Source: Neisseriaceae bacterium CLB008 (GTDB taxonomy: Bacteria > Pseudomonadota > Gammaproteobacteria > Burkholderiales > Neisseriaceae). Taken from it: a DNA stretch of 64,000 bases. Where the stretch lies: contig CP166133.1 in NCBI GenBank assembly GCA_041228285.1, positions 3,071,380-3,135,379 on the forward strand, in the 5' to 3' direction. Position numbers and translations under genes: made by a program. Below are positions 8,327-16,436 of the stretch, one piece after another; position 1 is the first letter of the stretch, and each line of letters begins with the position of its first letter. The notes beneath the pieces were generated by a model that was given only the letters and a program-made list of their open reading frames with translations, was not told where the DNA came from and searched no databases.

Positions 8327-9235
8327 ATGTTACAAAGAACCTTAGCCAAAGAAGTGAGCGCAACTGGCGTTGGCCTACATTCAGGTGAGCGGGTGTTATT
8401 AACGTTGAAACCAGCGCCCAGCAATAGTGGCATTCAGTTCAGACGTACGGATTTAACCGGTGATGAAGGTGCTTGGATAAAAATGGTGCCTGAATTAATT
8501 AACGATACTCGTCTGTCTTCCACTATTGTGACGCCGCTTGGGGTTCGTGTGGGGACTATTGAGCACATGATGTCGGCCCTAGCCGCTTTTGGCATCGACA
8601 ATGTGTGTATCGAATTAAATGCACCTGAAACCCCAATTATGGATGGCTCTAGCCTGCCTTTCTTATACCTATTGCAGGATGCGGGCATTGTTGATCAGCA
8701 GGAATTAAAAAGATTCTTACGCATTAAAGAAGTGGTTGAGGTTAAAGAAGCAGATAAATGGGTTCGTTTAAGTCCTTATAACGGATTTAAAATGACTTTA
8801 ACCATCGACTTTGATCATCCCGTCATTAATCGTGGTAATCAAACCTTTACCATTGATTTTGCAGGTGCTTCTTATTTAGATGAAATTGCGCGAGCGCGAA
8901 CCTTTGGCTTCATGCAAGAGGTTGAATTCATGCGTAGCCATAATTTAGGCTTGGGCGGTAATTTAACCAATGCCATTGTGATTGATGAAGACGACGTCTT
9001 AAATCCGGATGGTTTACGCTATGCTGATGAATTTGTGCGGCATAAAATTCTAGACGCCATGGGGGATTTATACGTGATTGCCCACCCGATTATCGGGGCG
9101 TTTGAGGGCTATAAATCTGGCCATGACATCAATAATAAGTTAATGCGTGCTTTAATGGCTCAGCCTGAAGCGTTTGAATGGGTGAGTTTTAAAAATCCTG
9201 AGGATGTGCCGCCTGGATTTCATGAACTTGATTAA
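8327..9235 (+). CDS. lpxC: UDP-3-O-acyl-N-acetylglucosamine deacetylase
   Basis: The zinc enzyme LpxC catalyses the committed deacetylation of lipid A synthesis in the cytosol. I chose the ATG at 8327 because MLQRTLAKEV matches the usual N-terminus; an in-frame ATG at 8306 with AAAGGAA before it would add seven residues. The 302-residue length is normal. The zinc ligand His of IEHMMSALAAFGIDN and the VRHKILDAMGDLYV motif (His and Asp ligands) are intact, followed by GAFEGYKSGHDINNKL. It is not in the usual mraZ-fts cluster next to ftsZ but faces the DnaA-box block. Confidence 0.97.
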   Translation: MLQRTLAKEVSATGVGLHSGERVLLTLKPAPSNSGIQFRRTDLTGDEGAWIKMVPELINDTRLSSTIVTPLGVRVGTIEHMMSALAAFGIDNVCIELNAPETPIMDGSSLPFLYLLQDAGIVDQQELKRFLRIKEVVEVKEADKWVRLSPYNGFKMTLTIDFDHPVINRGNQTFTIDFAGASYLDEIARARTFGFMQEVEFMRSHNLGLGGNLTNAIVIDEDDVLNPDGLRYADEFVRHKILDAMGDLYVIAHPIIGAFEGYKSGHDINNKLMRALMAQPEAFEWVSFKNPEDVPPGFHELD

Positions 9236-9299
9236 GATCTAACCTTATTATGACTAATCGAAGTATGGTAAGAGTATCTATTATATTCAAGGAAAAATC

Positions 9300-9647
9300 A
9301 TGAGTCAGGTGAAGCCTAATATTGAAATTGATGTGTTGAATCAGCTGGATATTCGGGTCGGTACCATTACGGCCGTTTCTGACGTTGAAAAATCGCGTAA
9401 GTTATTGAAATTAAGCGTTGATTTTGGTTCTTTTCGCCGTTCTATTCTGTCGGCGATGCGTGGTGAACGTGACAATCCTCAGGAGATTGTCGGTAAACAA
9501 GCTTTATTTGTGGTGAACATGGCGCCCAGAGAAATGGCCGGCGAGATGTCTGAAGGCATGCTGTTTGACATAGGCTATGAGGATGGCATTGTGCCCGTGC
9601 TCGCCCAGCCTGAAAAAATGGTGCCTAACGGCACGCGTGCAGGGTAA
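9300..9647 (+). CDS. Free-standing tRNA-binding (EMAP/CsaA-type OB-fold) protein
   Basis: The 115-residue product is a single OB-fold tRNA-binding domain, like CsaA, YgjH/Trbp111 or the MetRS C-terminus. The signature LDIRVGTITAVSDVEKSRKLLKLSVDFG is followed by NMAPREMAGEMSEGMLF, matching the N-x-x-P-R-x-x-x-G-x-x-S-x-G-M motif. Such proteins bind tRNA structure without a catalytic domain. Six bases separate it from the prolyl-tRNA editing-type gene, so a joint role in tRNA handling is likely. AAGGA lies before the ATG. Confidence 0.88.
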   Translation: MSQVKPNIEIDVLNQLDIRVGTITAVSDVEKSRKLLKLSVDFGSFRRSILSAMRGERDNPQEIVGKQALFVVNMAPREMAGEMSEGMLFDIGYEDGIVPVLAQPEKMVPNGTRAG

Positions 9648-9653
9648 GACATC

Positions 9654-10151
9654 ATGACGGAACAGTCTTTACTCAGTTTGCTGACGGATTTAGACATTGC
9701 ATACGTGAGGGTTGAGCATCCGGCATTAGGGGCAATTGATGATTATTACAAAATGAACATTGAATTGCCTGATCAAGGCATTAAGAATTTATTTTTAAAG
9801 AATAAAAAAGGCAATCGTTTATACTTGGTTGTCATGGATGAACACCAGCCAGCAGATTTAAGCCACATTGCCGAGCAAGTTGGTGAGTCTAGGCTGTCGT
9901 TTGCGTCTACCCAGACGCTGGCGTCGACCTTAAATGTGGCGGCTGGATGCGTGACGCCTTTTGCTTTGCCATTTGATACCGAGCATAAAGTAACGGTGTT
10001 GCTCGATCAAAACATTAAGCAAGATGAATTATTGGGCTTTCACCCTTTGGTCAATCACGCCACGGTGTGCATTGCTTATTCGGATTTTTTACGCTTTTTG
10101 GTCCACAGTGGTCATGCACCCAAGAGCATCAGCGTTAAAGCGCCCAATTGA
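9654..10151 (+). CDS. ProX/PrdX-type aminoacyl-tRNA deacylase (YbaK domain)
   Basis: The 165-residue product is a stand-alone YbaK/ProRS-INS editing domain of the PrdX (ProXp-ala) type, which hydrolyses Ala mischarged on tRNA-Pro. Supporting segments are RVEHPALGAIDDYY near residue 20, IKNLFLKNKKGNRLYLVVM with the conserved catalytic Lys, the SRLSFAS segment, GCVTPFAL and FHPLVNHATVCI near the end. Substrate choice cannot be read from sequence alone. It follows the tRNA-binding protein gene by 6 bp. A hairpin terminator follows the gene. Confidence 0.87.
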   Translation: MTEQSLLSLLTDLDIAYVRVEHPALGAIDDYYKMNIELPDQGIKNLFLKNKKGNRLYLVVMDEHQPADLSHIAEQVGESRLSFASTQTLASTLNVAAGCVTPFALPFDTEHKVTVLLDQNIKQDELLGFHPLVNHATVCIAYSDFLRFLVHSGHAPKSISVKAPN

Positions 10152-10367
10152 TGTCTTCATGCTGTGGACTTTATCTTACCCACAGGGGTTTGTAACGGCC
10201 GTGGGTTTTTTATGCACAGGCTTGATCATAGATGCCATTGTTGGCTTTCATCAGTGGCTTGAAAAGTTAACCACAGCCTTATCTTACCCACAGCTCGTTT
10301 GGCTTAACGCTAGGCGTGGATAAGGCGTGTGAATGGATTCAGATCGAATGATTGTATAGAGGTGATG
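10152..10367 (+). repeat. Spacer with a duplicated DnaA-box-like element and a terminator
   Basis: TTATCTTACCCACAG occurs twice, at 10171-10185 and 10279-10293, 108 bp apart; each holds TTACCCACA, one mismatch from a DnaA box. CGTGGATAA at 10315 is a third near-match. ACCCAC (10178) and GTGGGT (10201) form a 6-bp stem running into TTTTTT, a plausible terminator for the deacylase gene. No protein is convincingly encoded here. Confidence 0.6.
10178..10211 (+). terminator. Probable terminator after the deacylase gene
   Basis: A 6-bp stem, ACCCAC with GTGGGT, spans a 17-nt loop and ends in a T run. The stem is short for its loop, so confidence is moderate. It overlaps one copy of the repeated TTATCTTACCCACAG. 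Confidence 0.5.
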
Positions 10368-10982
10368 ATGCGTATCGTAACGGGTTTGGCCATGTGTTTC
10401 ATGGCGACTTTATTGGTTGCTGCCCCAAAAAATACGGCTTGGCGAGGGATGGTGACCCAGGCTGATGTTCAATTAATTGATGAAGTAGACCAAATCATGC
10501 ACACAACCTTGGGGCTTTATCAAAACCAAGCGTTGGCAAGCGATGAGGTTGAGCCCTATTTGGCGGCGATTAAATTTGCAGAGGCTGAGCCTCAATTAAT
10601 TAAAAATAAAGAGTTGATCGGGCGCTGGCAGTGTCGTTCGACTCAGATCAGTGCCCGATTCTTAGGGCGCTATCCATACTTTAACTGCCAAATCAAGCAA
10701 ACAGCTAAGGGCCTATGGTTTCAAAAAACAACGGGCTCACAGCGTGTGAGTGGCTATCTGCATCAGGGTCAGGGCCAACAAAAGGTGTTTATTGGTGGCG
10801 CTACGGTGAATGACGATCCTTTACGCAGCTATGATTTAAACCAGCCAGATAATATACCTGCTCATCAAAATCATAATGCCGTGGGCGTGCTTCGAAAAAT
10901 CTCGGCCAACCAGATGATTTTGATTCAGCCTAATAAAGACAAAGCGGGTTATGAGCTGTATGAATTGATTCGAAAAAAATAG
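10368..10982 (+). CDS. DUF4893 domain exported protein
   Basis: Translation could begin at either of two adjacent ATGs (10365, 10368); AGAGG at 10358 fits 10368 better. The product of about 204 residues has a signal peptide (MRIVTGLAMCFMATLLVAA) and the DUF4893 pattern: W-R ... D-V-Q-L-I-D near the N-terminus, LIGRWQCRSTQISARFLGRYPYFNCQI with paired Cys, a GYL ... VFIGGA strand, a VGVLR segment and YELYELIRK at the end. The domain is known from periplasmic proteins of unknown function. It stands alone. Confidence 0.78.
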   Translation: MRIVTGLAMCFMATLLVAAPKNTAWRGMVTQADVQLIDEVDQIMHTTLGLYQNQALASDEVEPYLAAIKFAEAEPQLIKNKELIGRWQCRSTQISARFLGRYPYFNCQIKQTAKGLWFQKTTGSQRVSGYLHQGQGQQKVFIGGATVNDDPLRSYDLNQPDNIPAHQNHNAVGVLRKISANQMILIQPNKDKAGYELYELIRKK

Positions 10983-11080
10983 CGGTTTGGGTTAGGCTGC
11001 ATTTTTTCTTAGCGGTCATACATACGCTTACAGAGTTACACCTTTAAAGTGATTTTCAGGAAAGGACGAATAGGTTTTCT

Positions 11081-11473
11081 ATGCTTCACAATATGCAACG
11101 TTTTTTGATCCAGGGATGTATTGGCCTCTTCACGCTTGGTTTGGCCAGCGGTGTGTATGCCCTAGACTGCGATCGTGCCCTTACCCAGGTGGACATGAAT
11201 GAATGCGCCTATTTGGATTTTAAAAAAGCAGATCAACGATTAAATCAGCTGTATCAACAGCATCGCCAAGGATTAGACGATCAGCGCAAACAGCAGCTTA
11301 AGGTGGCGCAGCAAGCCTGGCTTAAGTTTCGTGATTTAAGCTGTACTTATGAGGCTGATTTTTATCGCGGCGGAAGCATGGCTCCCTTAGTGAGGCAGGG
11401 TTGTTTGACTGAAGCGACCGAAAATAGAATTAAGGCCTTAGAAAATTATATTGAAATGGATGGGTTACTTTAA
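11081..11473 (+). CDS. LprI/DUF1311-type secreted protein (putative lysozyme inhibitor)
   Basis: The 130-residue protein has a signal peptide (cleavage probably after VYA, about residue 27) and a DUF1311 domain: CDRALTQVDMNECAYLDFKKADQRLNQLYQQ, the helical QQAWLKFRDLSCTYEADF segment and a third Cys in RQGC. Four Cys can form two disulfides. LprI of Mycobacterium inhibits lysozyme; that role here is inference. The ATG at 11093 is an alternative start. A strong terminator follows. Confidence 0.82.
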   Translation: MLHNMQRFLIQGCIGLFTLGLASGVYALDCDRALTQVDMNECAYLDFKKADQRLNQLYQQHRQGLDDQRKQQLKVAQQAWLKFRDLSCTYEADFYRGGSMAPLVRQGCLTEATENRIKALENYIEMDGLL

Positions 11474-11510
11474 TTTACCTGTTTGAGTGAGGATTAAAGA
11501 GTGTGACCCT

Positions 11511-11542
11511 AAAAAAGCCGACCCATAGAGGTCGGCTTTTTT
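11511..11542. terminator. Bidirectional terminator between the LprI-like gene and mipA
   Basis: AAAAAGCCGAC and GTCGGCTTTTT pair across CCATAGAG, with A and T runs on either side. It lies between two convergent genes. Confidence 0.92.
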
Positions 11543-11554
11543 GTGATGGCTGGC

Positions 11555-12340
11555 TTAAAACGTGTAGGTTGCCAAAACAGACGCCACGGGGGCCGTTTTG
11601 CGTTTGGCCAGAGGGCTGTCTTTAGCGTCTCCCACCAACTGTGTCATGCCGCCCGTCATGGTCAGAGACCACGGGCCGTTAAACTGGTGCACCCATTCTA
11701 ATTCAGCGCCTACTTGGCCAATACCGGCTTTGGGGCTATAAGCTTGATGGCCACTGCGGCGGCTTTGTACGGTGCTGACGCCTAGATACGTCTGCATGCG
11801 TTTTTGATCAAAATAATGGGCGCTCCCGCTCAGAGTGATTTGGTCGTGTTCTTTTTTGAGTACAGGGATGGCCGCTCGGACATAATAGCTGTGGCCATTT
11901 TTACTTTCGGATAGGGCCAATTCTGCGCCAGCGTGCAGGGCCAGATAATCATCTAGCTGTAAGCCCGTATTAAAGGTGCTGGTGACGGAGCCTTTTACTT
12001 TGCCCATGCCTTTGAGTTCTTTTTTGTCTTCACGTGCAGGAAGATAGCCAATATGGGCGCCGGCTAATAAAGAAAGAGACGCATTTAAAGGATAGGCGTA
12101 TTGAAAGCCTAAGCCTTGGCTACCCACGCTTAAACCATTGCCAAAATCATAGCCGATGTCTACCGCTGGGCCAACCTTGAGCCGTTTACTGCCTAGGTAT
12201 TCAGGAGCCGTTGCAAGGCCCACGCCGGCATAGAAGCGCCCTTCTTGAACGCTTGAGTTTAAAGGGGGAGCGGCCCAAAGTGCAGTAGACAGGCTCAGTA
12301 AGGCGAGGCTTAATGGCCAAGATGTAGGGGTGGGGGTCAT
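11555..12340 (-). CDS. mipA: MipA/OmpV family outer membrane protein
   Basis: The 261-residue protein has a signal peptide (cleavage after LWAAP) and alternating beta-strand sequence ending in the outer-membrane C-terminal aromatic ATYTF. The early GVGLATAPEYLGSKRLKVGPAVDIGYDFGNG segment, GLGFQYAYPL and the late strands match MipA/OmpV. MipA of E. coli links murein hydrolase MltA with PBP1B; other members affect antibiotic uptake. It is divergent from an RstA/RstB-like pair, a neighbour arrangement that suggests the two-component system controls it. Confidence 0.88.
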   Translation of the reverse strand: MTPTPTSWPLSLALLSLSTALWAAPPLNSSVQEGRFYAGVGLATAPEYLGSKRLKVGPAVDIGYDFGNGLSVGSQGLGFQYAYPLNASLSLLAGAHIGYLPAREDKKELKGMGKVKGSVTSTFNTGLQLDDYLALHAGAELALSESKNGHSYYVRAAIPVLKKEHDQITLSGSAHYFDQKRMQTYLGVSTVQSRRSGHQAYSPKAGIGQVGAELEWVHQFNGPWSLTMTGGMTQLVGDAKDSPLAKRKTAPVASVLATYTF

Positions 12341-12424
12341 GACAAATCCTCTTAACGTAATAAATAAGGTTAAGCGCTAGGTTAGCATTGGCTAACTGAT
12401 TGAAATATTGAGAAATTGATGTGG

Positions 12425-12498
12425 AATTGTCGGGGCGTGTCGTCAAATTGTCCTGAATTGTCGTCAAAGCAGTTTCTGAGGCGTGAATTTTATATAAT
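12425..12498 (+). promoter_or_regulatory. Putative RstA-like operator repeats and promoter
   Basis: TGTCGTCAAA occurs at 12438 and 12459, exactly 21 bp (two helical turns) apart; AATTGTC occurs at 12425, 12446 and 12456. A good -10, TATAAT, is at 12493-12498 with no good -35 17 bp upstream. Repeats that end just upstream of the -35 position fit a tandem site for an OmpR-family activator. The spacer also serves the divergent mipA. Confidence 0.55.
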
Positions 12499-12530
12499 GT
12501 TCAGGCGCCTAGCTGGGTGAAAGGAACGTT

Positions 12531-13220
12531 ATGTATACAGTGTTATTGGTTGAGGACGATGTGCGTCTGGCCAGCTTAATGGCAGAATATTTATCCACTT
12601 ATGAATTTAAGGTGAGTATTGTGGATCGGGGGGATCGCGCTTTAAGCCATTTTCAAACGCTTCAGCCTGATTTAGTGGTCTTGGACTTAATGCTGCCTGG
12701 CTTAGACGGCATGCTGGTGTGCGCCCAAATTAGGGCCGTAAGTACGGTGCCGATTTTAATGCTGACGGCGCGCGAGGATCAGTTTGATGAAGTTCTGGGC
12801 CTAGAACAAGGCGCGGATGACTACGTGAATAAGCCGATACAGCCTAGGGTTTTATTGGCTCGCCTACGGGCGCTCTTGAGGCGTCGTCAGCAGCCAGTGC
12901 ATATGGGCTCGACATCAACATTGGCCTTTGGGCAGTTGTTGATTTTTAAGGCTGATCGAACCGTTACTTGGCGTCGTCAGGTGGTTGATTTAAGCAGTTC
13001 TGAATATAAATTATTGATCACGATGGCGGATCGAGCGGGTGAAACACTGGGCCGGGATGAGCTGTTTAAAAAACTGCGTGGCTTTGAGTTTGATGGCTTA
13101 GATCGCAGCATTGACAATCATATTTCGCGTTTACGGCGTAAATTTGATGACGAACAAGGTGAGAAAATCAAAACGGTTTGGGGTGAGGGCTATTTATTTT
13201 GCCCCACTTTATGGGATTAA
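12531..13220 (+). CDS. rstA: OmpR-family response regulator, RstA-like
   Basis: A receiver domain (residues 1-120) with acidic E8/D9/D10, phospho-acceptor D52 in VVLDLMLPGLDG, T/A switch region MLTAREDQ and Lys in GADDYVNKP is followed by a winged-helix DNA-binding domain. The end, KKLRGFEFDGLDRSIDNHISRLRRKF ... GYLFCPTLW, strongly resembles E. coli RstA as I remember it. 229 residues is usual. The histidine kinase gene starts 3 bp after its stop codon. It probably regulates mipA and itself through the upstream repeats. Confidence 0.92.
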   Translation: MYTVLLVEDDVRLASLMAEYLSTYEFKVSIVDRGDRALSHFQTLQPDLVVLDLMLPGLDGMLVCAQIRAVSTVPILMLTAREDQFDEVLGLEQGADDYVNKPIQPRVLLARLRALLRRRQQPVHMGSTSTLAFGQLLIFKADRTVTWRRQVVDLSSSEYKLLITMADRAGETLGRDELFKKLRGFEFDGLDRSIDNHISRLRRKFDDEQGEKIKTVWGEGYLFCPTLWD

Positions 13221-13223
13221 ATC

Positions 13224-14537
13224 ATGTGGCGTTTAGTGTTACGGGTGTTTCCATTAGCCTTATTGTCGATGGTTGCCGCCTTGATGATTGTGGTTTATGC
13301 GCTGTACTTTTTTATGGCAGATGAGGTTGAAGAAGCTTTACTTAAAGATAAAGAAGCGCAGATTTATGTGTTACAGGACTACTTAACGGCCGTTGCTGGG
13401 TCAGAAGCCCAAAATCAGCGTATTGCGGCCTATCAGAGTCGTCACCAAGGCAGTTTTGGCTTAACCGATGGCGCGGCTTTGACGCCAGAGCAGCGCGCTC
13501 AATTACAGCGTGGAGAAACGGTAGTGGTGATTAAGGTCGCCACTTCGATGGACTTACGCGGGCAGTATTATTTTCCATTAGCCACCGGACAAATCATGCA
13601 CTTGGCCGATGTGACGGCGGGTGCTAATGATTTAGGTGAGTTAGAAGACTTTTTGTTATTGGCTAATTTGAGCGTCTTGGCTTTATTTCTATTCTTTTTA
13701 TCCGTGTGGTCGGCTTTTCATTGGGCAGAATTAAAAAAGCTGATGCAGGCCATGGACCGCATTGGGGCCGGTGACTTTTCGGCCCGTGCGCGGCTGAGCC
13801 GTTACGCCAGCACCTATATGGTGGCGTATAAGGTTAATAGAATGGCGAGCTATATTGAGCATTTGGTTAATGGTCAGCGTGAACTGATTCATTCTGTGTC
13901 GCATGAACTAAGAACGCCGATTGCGCGCCTAAACTTTGGCCTGGTGTTGCTGGATGACGGCGCATCAGAACAAAAGGCCAGGATTCAAGCCTTGCTTGGC
14001 GATGTAGATGAATTGGCCACCTTAGTGGATGAGCTATTGCAGCTCGCTTCCGTTGGCCAACAGTATTTAGGTCGTCCACAATCATTTGACGTACAGGCGT
14101 CCTTGCTTGCCTGTGTGCCCGCTTCACCCCTACTGCCTCAAAATAAGCACATCACCGTTGCTGTCCCAGATGGCATAGGCCAGTATGAAGGCGATGTGGC
14201 TTTATTAGAGCGAGTGTGGAAAAACCTATTGGGTAATGCCGTGAAGTATGGACACAGTAACATCCGTTTTTCTGCGCAACGCCTATCCGATCACAGCCTG
14301 CTGGTGTGCGTTGAAGATGATGGCCCTGGTATTCCTGAAATTGAGTATGCGCGCGTGTTGGCGCCCTTTTATCGAGTACCTACGGTCGAAGCGCCACAGC
14401 CTGGCTATGGTTTAGGTTTGGCAATGGTGCAAAAAATTGTCGCCCTGCATCAAGGCACGCTGCGTATTGATCGATCCGCCTTATTAGGTGGCGCTAAGCT
14501 GGTGGTGTGCTTACCGCCTCATCCTCGGCTTAAATGA
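13224..14537 (+). CDS. rstB: Sensor histidine kinase, RstB-like
   Basis: The 437-residue protein has one membrane helix near residues 5-28, a periplasmic sensor of about 110 residues, a second helix about 143-165, a HAMP linker (ELKKLMQAMDRIGAGDFSARARLS), the HisKA box ELIHSVSHELRTPIARL with the phospho-His, and a HATPase domain with N box NLLGNAVKYG, G1 EDDGPGIP and G2 GYGLGLAMV. It phosphorylates the upstream RstA-like regulator. The signal sensed is unknown. Two bases separate its stop from the end of the convergent dehydrogenase gene. Confidence 0.92.
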   Translation: MWRLVLRVFPLALLSMVAALMIVVYALYFFMADEVEEALLKDKEAQIYVLQDYLTAVAGSEAQNQRIAAYQSRHQGSFGLTDGAALTPEQRAQLQRGETVVVIKVATSMDLRGQYYFPLATGQIMHLADVTAGANDLGELEDFLLLANLSVLALFLFFLSVWSAFHWAELKKLMQAMDRIGAGDFSARARLSRYASTYMVAYKVNRMASYIEHLVNGQRELIHSVSHELRTPIARLNFGLVLLDDGASEQKARIQALLGDVDELATLVDELLQLASVGQQYLGRPQSFDVQASLLACVPASPLLPQNKHITVAVPDGIGQYEGDVALLERVWKNLLGNAVKYGHSNIRFSAQRLSDHSLLVCVEDDGPGIPEIEYARVLAPFYRVPTVEAPQPGYGLGLAMVQKIVALHQGTLRIDRSALLGGAKLVVCLPPHPRLK

Positions 14538-14539
14538 CT

Positions 14540-15484
14540 CTAGACCACGCTGATGGGCGTGCCTGCCATAAACTGATTGATGTTGTCGCACAGCATGTCA
14601 AACAGGCGGTTACGGGCCTCAACGCTGCCCCAGGCCATGTGAGGGGTCACAATGAGGTGGGGTAAATAAGCTTTTAACAGTGGATTGCCGTTAACGGGCG
14701 GCTCTTCGGTTAACACATCAACGCCGGCACCGCCTAGCTGGCCGTATTTCAGCGCCGCTACGAGCGCTAATTCGTCGACCAAACCACCGCGGCTGACGTT
14801 AATTAAAATGGCGCCTGGCTTCATCTGCTGTAAAGCCGTTTCGTCAATCATGTTTTCGGTTTCGGTCGTTAACGGACAGTGTAAAGAGATCACATCAGCC
14901 GTGGTTAAAGCCTCTTGAAATGAGACGTAGCCAGTACGGCAGCCGCTAGCTTGCTTGTGTTCGGCATAGATGACGTTCATGTCAAAGGCCAAGGCACGTT
15001 TGGCCAACGCTTGGCCGATGCCGCCTTTACCAAAGATGGCCAGGGTTTTGCCGCTGAGGTCGCGCATGGGGGCGCCGAAGTGGCAAAAGGTATTGGCTTT
15101 TTGCCATAGGCCGGCGGCCACGTCACGCTGGTAAGCGGGCAATTGACGCATCAGCGCAATCATCAACATAAAGGCGTGCTCGGCGACGGTATCGTTGCCG
15201 TAGGCGCGGATGTTACTCACCACGATGCCGCGTTCGCGTGCGGCAGCTACGTCGATGTGGTTATAGCCGGTGGCGGCAATGGCAATCATCTTTAACTGTG
15301 GGTTGGCGTCCATGTCGGCGGCATTAATGGGCATTTTGTTGCTGATCACAATTTCATGGCCCTCTATTAGCCCGGCTACGGCGTCAGGGGTGCAGCCCTC
15401 ATGCTCGGTGAGCTGGTGGGGGAAATTGAAGGTAAAGGGACGCGCCTCAATGCTGTGGCGGTCTAGGCAAACGATGGAGGTCAT
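14540..15484 (-). CDS. D-2-hydroxyacid dehydrogenase (glycerate/hydroxypyruvate dehydrogenase-like)
   Basis: This 314-residue NAD(P)-dependent enzyme reduces 2-keto acids such as hydroxypyruvate or glyoxylate. Visible are the substrate loop AATGYNHIDVAAARERGI, the NAD-binding GKGGIGQALAKRAL (a G-x-G-x-x-G variant), the catalytic Arg in LINVSRGGLVDE, Glu in DVLTEEPP and His in LIVTPHMAWGS. The C-terminal His-containing TPHMAW matches HprA-like members. The exact substrate cannot be fixed. It converges with rstB. Confidence 0.88.
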   Translation of the reverse strand: MTSIVCLDRHSIEARPFTFNFPHQLTEHEGCTPDAVAGLIEGHEIVISNKMPINAADMDANPQLKMIAIAATGYNHIDVAAARERGIVVSNIRAYGNDTVAEHAFMLMIALMRQLPAYQRDVAAGLWQKANTFCHFGAPMRDLSGKTLAIFGKGGIGQALAKRALAFDMNVIYAEHKQASGCRTGYVSFQEALTTADVISLHCPLTTETENMIDETALQQMKPGAILINVSRGGLVDELALVAALKYGQLGGAGVDVLTEEPPVNGNPLLKAYLPHLIVTPHMAWGSVEARNRLFDMLCDNINQFMAGTPISVV

Positions 15485-15611
15485 GGTGGGTTCCTAAGAC
15501 GACGAGTGAAGAGCCTTATCGTAGCAGACTACGGCAGGCTTGGCCGCATTAAAGATACCCGAAGCGACCAATTTCGTTTACCATTAGGACTTCATTATTG
15601 AGGAGTTTAAA

Positions 15612-15935
15612 ATGAGCCTAGTGATTGAAGATATTGAGTTGGGAACCGGCGCAGAAGCCGTTAAAGGCCAAGAGATTACCGTGCATTATTCAGGTTACTT
15701 AACCGACGGTACTAAGTTTGATTCTAGCTTGGATCGTAAACAGCCATTGAGCTTTACCCTTGGGGTAGGTATGGTGATTCAAGGTTGGGATGAAGGATTC
15801 AACGGCATGAAAGTGGGCGGCAAACGTAAATTGACCATTCCACCAGAAATGGGCTACGGCGCACGCGGTGCTGGCGGTGTGATTCCACCACATGCCACTT
15901 TGGTGTTTGACGTTGAGCTGATCCAAGTCGGTTAA
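15612..15935 (+). CDS. FKBP-type peptidyl-prolyl cis-trans isomerase
   Basis: The 107-residue single FKBP domain speeds proline isomerisation. [16 protein letters not shown], the [15 protein letters not shown] pocket with the conserved Trp, and [10 protein letters not shown] ... [15 protein letters not shown] are all intact. There is no signal peptide, so it is probably cytosolic, like the Neisseria soluble FKBP. GAGGAG lies 7-8 nt before the ATG. A terminator follows. Confidence 0.95.
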   Translation: MSLVIEDIELGTGAEAVKGQEITVHYSGYLTDGTKFDSSLDRKQPLSFTLGVGMVIQGWDEGFNGMKVGGKRKLTIPPEMGYGARGAGGVIPPHATLVFDVELIQVG

Positions 15936-15952
15936 ATGTAGCGAAATCACAG

Positions 15953-15985
15953 AAAGTTGCCTGCAATTTGGAGGCAACTTTTTTA
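15953..15985 (+). terminator. Rho-independent terminator after the FKBP gene
   Basis: AAGTTGCCT pairs with AGGCAACTT across about 9 nt and runs into TTTT. Confidence 0.85.
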
Positions 15986-16095
15986 TTGCTTGCTGGAAAA
16001 ATCATTTAAAATCATGCGTTAGACTATGCTGTGACGATTTAAAGTACAATACCAAGACGATAACAATGAAGCGGTATTTTTTTAAAGGGAAGATA

Positions 16096-16434
16096 ATGCA
16101 TAGCGTACCTGATTGTCCAGTTTGTGGCCTCGCCCATACCTACCACGATGGCACTTTGTTTGTGTGTCCTGATTGCACCCATGAATGGACGGGTGAAGAG
16201 GACAGCGTTGAAGCAGAAGACGTGAAAGTAGTCAAAGACAGCAACGGTAATCCATTACAGGATGGAGACGACGTGATTTTGATTAAAGACTTAAAAGTTA
16301 AGGGTTCATCGATGGTGATCAAAAAAGGCACCAAGGTGAAAAATATCCGCATTGTGGACGGCGATCACGACATTGATTGTAAGGTTGATGGCCAAAGCAT
16401 GATGCTTAAATCTGAATTTATGAAAAAAGCGTAA
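16096..16434 (+). CDS. yjdM: YjdM (PhnA) zinc-ribbon protein
   Basis: The 112-residue product starts at the ATG at 16096 ([11 protein letters not shown]), the usual YjdM N-terminus; an upstream in-frame ATG at 16066 would add ten non-family residues. An N-terminal zinc ribbon (CPVC ... CPDC) precedes the [29 protein letters not shown] core. The family was once called PhnA but is not phosphonoacetate hydrolase; its function is unsettled. mnmE begins 2 bp after the stop codon, so the two are probably coupled. Confidence 0.92.
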   Translation: MHSVPDCPVCGLAHTYHDGTLFVCPDCTHEWTGEEDSVEAEDVKVVKDSNGNPLQDGDDVILIKDLKVKGSSMVIKKGTKVKNIRIVDGDHDIDCKVDGQSMMLKSEFMKKA

Positions 16435-16436
16435 AC

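Noticed and set aside
10024-10323. 99-codon plus-strand ORF across the deacylase gene end
   Set aside because: It overlaps the real deacylase gene in another frame and then a terminator and repeats.
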